A stretch of DNA of 64,000 nucleotides from UBA6109 sp035366835 (lineage in GTDB: Bacteria; Desulfobacterota; Syntrophia; Syntrophales; UBA6109), in assembly GCA_035366835.1 (NCBI GenBank), contig DAOSIS010000013.1:38831-102830 (forward strand). The letters are read 5' to 3'. The letters are not shown here. The stretch's first letter is position 1. Below: more notes on the stretch, generated by a model. The model was not told where the DNA came from. It ran no database searches and worked only from the letters and a program-made list of their open reading frames with translations.

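Noticed and set aside
57900..64000. CRISPR array or non-coding satellite
   Set aside because: The repeats are multiples of three, differ mainly at the protein-compatible level between modules, keep an open frame and have no short unique spacers.

Overview
The window is a stretch of high-GC bacterial chromosome. The EF-P/EpmA pair, a complete Tol-Pal cluster, an RND efflux operon and a very large RTX-type secreted protein point to a Gram-negative host. The mix looks most like Desulfobacterota (Syntrophus-type, former Deltaproteobacteria). That placement is inference from gene content, because there is no rRNA marker here.

Left part (1-7158, + strand): the 3' part of efp and its modifying enzyme epmA, then the envelope-constriction machine tolQ-tolR-tolA, tolB, pal and cpoB. 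A clear terminator follows tolB and another follows pal.

Middle (7192-15366, mostly - strand): a tightly packed envelope operon transcribed leftwards (ctpA-type S41 protease, divergent polysaccharide deacetylase, large TPR lipoprotein, LolB/DUF4292-like lipoprotein). Next come a small membrane protein behind a promoter with a palindromic operator, two small + strand genes (one a predicted pyrimidine-dimer glycosylase-family protein), a PspC-domain protein and an AMP-forming acyl-CoA synthetase.

Right of that (15879-24533, + strand): an exported alpha/beta hydrolase, then a five-gene, stop/start-overlapping operon (TolC-type channel, lipoprotein adaptor, RND pump, DUF1232 protein, lipoprotein hydrolase). 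Its promoter lies inside a long imperfect palindrome.

24741-64000: a second TolC-type channel, then one giant reading frame starting at 26395 and still open at the right edge (at least 12,535 codons). It begins with a basic LEPR-XLL N-terminus and a DUF4347 domain, then carries RTX-like glycine/aspartate repeats, thousands of residues of Ala/Gly/Val-rich beta-type repeats, and several nested repeat families. It ends, within the window, in arrays of a ~123-residue RTX-like module. The last 2,462 bp are an apparently exact copy of DNA 3,414 bp upstream. This is probably a type I-secreted surface or matrix protein exported through the neighbouring TolC homologue. The C-terminal secretion signal and the ABC/adaptor partners would lie beyond the window.

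The most interesting points are the giant gene itself, the His/Cys pair in its DUF4347 domain that resembles a clan CD (caspase/gingipain-like) peptidase, its recent large tandem duplication, and two promoters that each contain a palindrome typical of a TetR-like operator with no regulator gene nearby.
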